The position numbers and the translations under genes are program-made. From an uncultured Acetobacter sp. (GTDB taxonomy: Bacteria > Pseudomonadota > Alphaproteobacteria > Acetobacterales > Acetobacteraceae), in contig CALCDN010000162.1 of assembly GCA_937900755.1 (NCBI GenBank), positions 1-6,325 on the forward strand: a stretch of 6,325 nt of DNA. The letters are read 5' to 3'. Positions within the stretch are counted from its first letter, which is position 1. Every line of letters begins with the position of its first letter. The notes beneath the pieces were generated by a model, which saw only the letters and a program-made list of their open reading frames with translations, was not told the DNA's origin and did no database searches. Shown here in pieces: positions 5,046-6,325 of this stretch.

Positions 5046-5079
5046 CGGCCAGCATCTTCCAACCACGGAGCATACCCGC

Positions 5080-5763
5080 ATGCTGGTCCATATTCCCAAT
5101 GTTCTGGACACGGAGGAGGTGGCGCGCTTTCGCCATATTCTGGAACAGCAAAGCTGGGTGGATGGCAAGGTAACGGCGGGCGAGCAGTCGGCCAAGGCCA
5201 AGTACAACCTCCAGATCCCCCAGGAAAGCGAGGCCGCCCGGTATCTGGGCGACCTGATCTTGCAGGCGCTGGGCCGTAATCCCCTGTTCCACAGCGCGGC
5301 CCTGCCGCTGCGCGTTTATCCGCCGCTGTTCAACCGCTATGATGAGGGCATGCAGTTTGACATGCATGTGGACAACGCAATCCGGCCGGTGCCGGGCACG
5401 GGGTTCCGGCTGCGGACGGATGTGTCCTCCACCCTGTTCCTGAGCGGGCCGGATGAGTACGATGGGGGGGAACTGGTCATTCAGGACACCTACTGCCAGC
5501 AGACGGTCAAGCTGCCTGCGGGCGATATGGTGGTGTACCCCTCCACCAGCCTGCATGCGGTCAGCCCCATTACGCGCGGGAGTCGCTGGGCCTCGTTCTT
5601 CTGGACGCAATCCATGATCCGCGAGGACACGCAGCGCGCGCTGCTGTACCAGTTTGACCGCTCCATTATGGAAACACGCAAAACCCTGCCCGACAACCAC
5701 CCAGCCGTGCTGGGGCTGACCGCCACCTACCATAACCTCATGCGCCAGTGGGCCGATCTGTAG
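5080..5763 (+). CDS. piuC: PiuC/YbiX family Fe(II)/2-oxoglutarate-dependent dioxygenase (PKHD-type hydroxylase)
   Basis: 227 residues, the normal family length (E. coli YbiX is about 225). A double-stranded beta-helix dioxygenase holds Fe(II) through H96-x-D98 (in MHVDNA) and H159 (in SLHAV), with R169 as the expected 2-oxoglutarate anchor. VPG-like N-terminus HIPNVLD, LFNRY (83-87), LFLSGPDEYDGGEL (119-132), KLPAGDMVVYPSTSLH (144-159) and ASFFWTQSMIR (171-181) are family signatures. The substrate is unknown; homologues sit beside TonB-dependent siderophore receptors (fiu-ybiX, piuA-piuC) and are induced by iron starvation. Here no receptor gene adjoins it: the upstream neighbour is divergent and the downstream one convergent. 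GGAG (5067-5070) lies 9 bases before the ATG. The Fur-box promoter immediately upstream predicts repression when iron is plentiful. The protein is probably cytosolic; no signal peptide is visible. Confidence 0.95.
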   Translation: MLVHIPNVLDTEEVARFRHILEQQSWVDGKVTAGEQSAKAKYNLQIPQESEAARYLGDLILQALGRNPLFHSAALPLRVYPPLFNRYDEGMQFDMHVDNAIRPVPGTGFRLRTDVSSTLFLSGPDEYDGGELVIQDTYCQQTVKLPAGDMVVYPSTSLHAVSPITRGSRWASFFWTQSMIREDTQRALLYQFDRSIMETRKTLPDNHPAVLGLTATYHNLMRQWADL

Positions 5764-5804
5764 GCAGGCAGCAGCGACGAGGGAGCGCTTACGGGCCTGC
5801 CTGC
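5764..5804. terminator. Possible hairpin between convergent genes
   Basis: GCAGGCAG (5764-5771) and CTGCCTGC (5797-5804) are perfect reverse complements with a 25-base loop that contains the stop codon of the - strand gene. There is no T-run on either side, so any terminator role would be weak or rho-dependent. It begins right after the piuC stop codon. Confidence 0.3.
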
Positions 5805-6217
5805 TCGGGCACGTCCGCGCGGTGGCGCGGGGGAAGCAGGGGGCGGATACGGAGGTAGGCGTCCTGCTCCGTCTCATCCGGGGTCAGGCCAAGCCAGTGG
5901 GGTTTGCGGCGGATCATCCAGCCCAGCATGTGCGCACTGGCCCTGCGGCACAGGGCAAAGTCCTCTGCCAGCAGGGCAATGCCCAGTGGGAGCATCCACA
6001 GGCCAAGCACGGGCAGGAAAGAGAGCAGCCCCCCCGCAACCAGCAACATGCCCGCGGGCAGGCGCAGCCATTTTTGCTCCGGCTCACGCAGCCAGAACAG
6101 CCAGCCCCGTGTTCTGTCTGGCAGGCGGACAAGCAGGAGCGCCATGCGGCGCTGGCGCAGGAGTTCAAGGGGGGTGCTCGCCCTGGCTGTGGTCCGTTCA
6201 TCGGTCATGGCGGACAT
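5789..6217 (-). CDS. Small membrane protein, PGPGW-like, function unknown
   Basis: 142 residues from the ATG at 6217 (139 from ATG 6208). A basic N-terminal part (1-50) is followed by a hydrophobic hairpin at about 53-87, with Gly/Pro turns in LLSFLPVLGLWMLPLGIALLAEDF. A charged, Pro-rich C-terminus follows. The pattern of two close membrane helices ending in LALLAxxF-R resembles PGPGW-type small inner-membrane proteins, but I cannot name a function. Neither ATG has a recognisable Shine-Dalgarno, and the frame stays open to the genomic end of the contig at 6275, so the true start could lie further upstream and be lost. Calling the start at 6292 would be wrong: its first residues MCIRDS come from the sequencing adapter. 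The gene converges on piuC with a 25-base gap. Confidence 0.6.
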   Translation of the reverse strand: MSAMTDERTTARASTPLELLRQRRMALLLVRLPDRTRGWLFWLREPEQKWLRLPAGMLLVAGGLLSFLPVLGLWMLPLGIALLAEDFALCRRASAHMLGWMIRRKPHWLGLTPDETEQDAYLRIRPLLPPRHRADVPEQAGP

Positions 6218-6275
6218 ATGGGGCGCGTGCGGGCGTTTGCAAAGGCGCGGCCTTGCGGCATCCACACCGCCTGTA

Positions 6276-6325
6276 CTGTCTCTTATACACATCTGACGCT
6301 GCCGACGATACTCCTTGTGTAGATC
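6276..6325. other. Illumina Nextera adapter read-through (not genomic)
   Basis: 6276-6294 is CTGTCTCTTATACACATCT, the Tn5 mosaic end used in Nextera kits. 6295-6308 is GACGCTGCCGACGA, the rest of the read-1 adapter in reverse complement. 6309-6316 is TACTCCTT, the reverse complement of i5 index AAGGAGTA (as I recall it, N/S507). 6317-6325, GTGTAGATC, is the start of the P5 sequence. The whole run is in the order of an untrimmed library end. Confidence 0.99.

Larger units (their letters stand above)
4666..5079. other. Divergent intergenic region between dosC-like gene and piuC
   Basis: 414 bases with no credible gene; an 84-codon + strand frame (4702-4956) shows no family features, no usual codon pattern and no good ribosome site. 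From left to right it holds a weak - strand promoter (4762-4791), a sigma-54-like element on the + strand (4876-4891) and the Fur-box promoter of piuC (5016-5045). The left part is AT-rich, the middle GC-rich. Confidence 0.65.

Noticed and set aside
5035..5877. A 280-codon open frame on the - strand opposite piuC
   Set aside because: It covers the Fur-box promoter and overlaps an intact PiuC coding region; no recognisable domain.

Overview
The window reads as a GC-rich proteobacterial contig end, most likely alphaproteobacterial. I lean towards Acetobacteraceae from the style of the proteins, but there is no rRNA or marker gene to prove it. The last 50 bases (6276-6325) are not genomic: they are an Illumina Nextera adapter read-through, so the biological sequence ends at 6275.

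Layout: bases 1-292 hold no recognisable gene but end in a promoter and operator-like array. Genes on the + strand follow: a PadR-type metal regulator of the YqjI family (293-895) and, 34 bases later, a ferric-siderophore reductase of the YqjH/SIP family (930-1724). After a probable terminator comes a small IsdG-like ABM-fold protein (1929-2249) that keeps the Asn/Trp/His set of heme-degrading monooxygenases. Two genes on the - strand deal with cyclic di-GMP: a stand-alone HD-GYP phosphodiesterase (2304-2972) and, upstream of it, a DosC-like globin-coupled diguanylate cyclase (3298-4665). They are separated by 325 bases carrying two strong hairpins. A Fur-box promoter then drives a + strand PiuC/YbiX Fe(II)/2-oxoglutarate dioxygenase (5080-5763). 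A small membrane protein gene (5789-6217, - strand) converges on it and runs towards the contig end.

How it fits together: YqjI, YqjH, the IsdG-like protein and PiuC all belong to iron or metal acquisition (siderophore reduction, heme iron release, Fur-controlled uptake function). The cyclic di-GMP pair between them joins a heme-based gas sensor that makes the messenger to an enzyme that should degrade it. It resembles E. coli DosC/DosP, but with an HD-GYP enzyme in place of the EAL enzyme DosP. Whether the iron and cyclic di-GMP genes are functionally linked is inference from proximity only.

The best leads are the unusual DosC-like/HD-GYP pairing with a distal-pocket substitution, the cysteine-free natural His6 tract and possible leaderless start of the YqjI homologue, a full consensus sigma-54 site upstream of piuC, and the hairpin pair at 3211-3256. 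No wholly unknown system was found.
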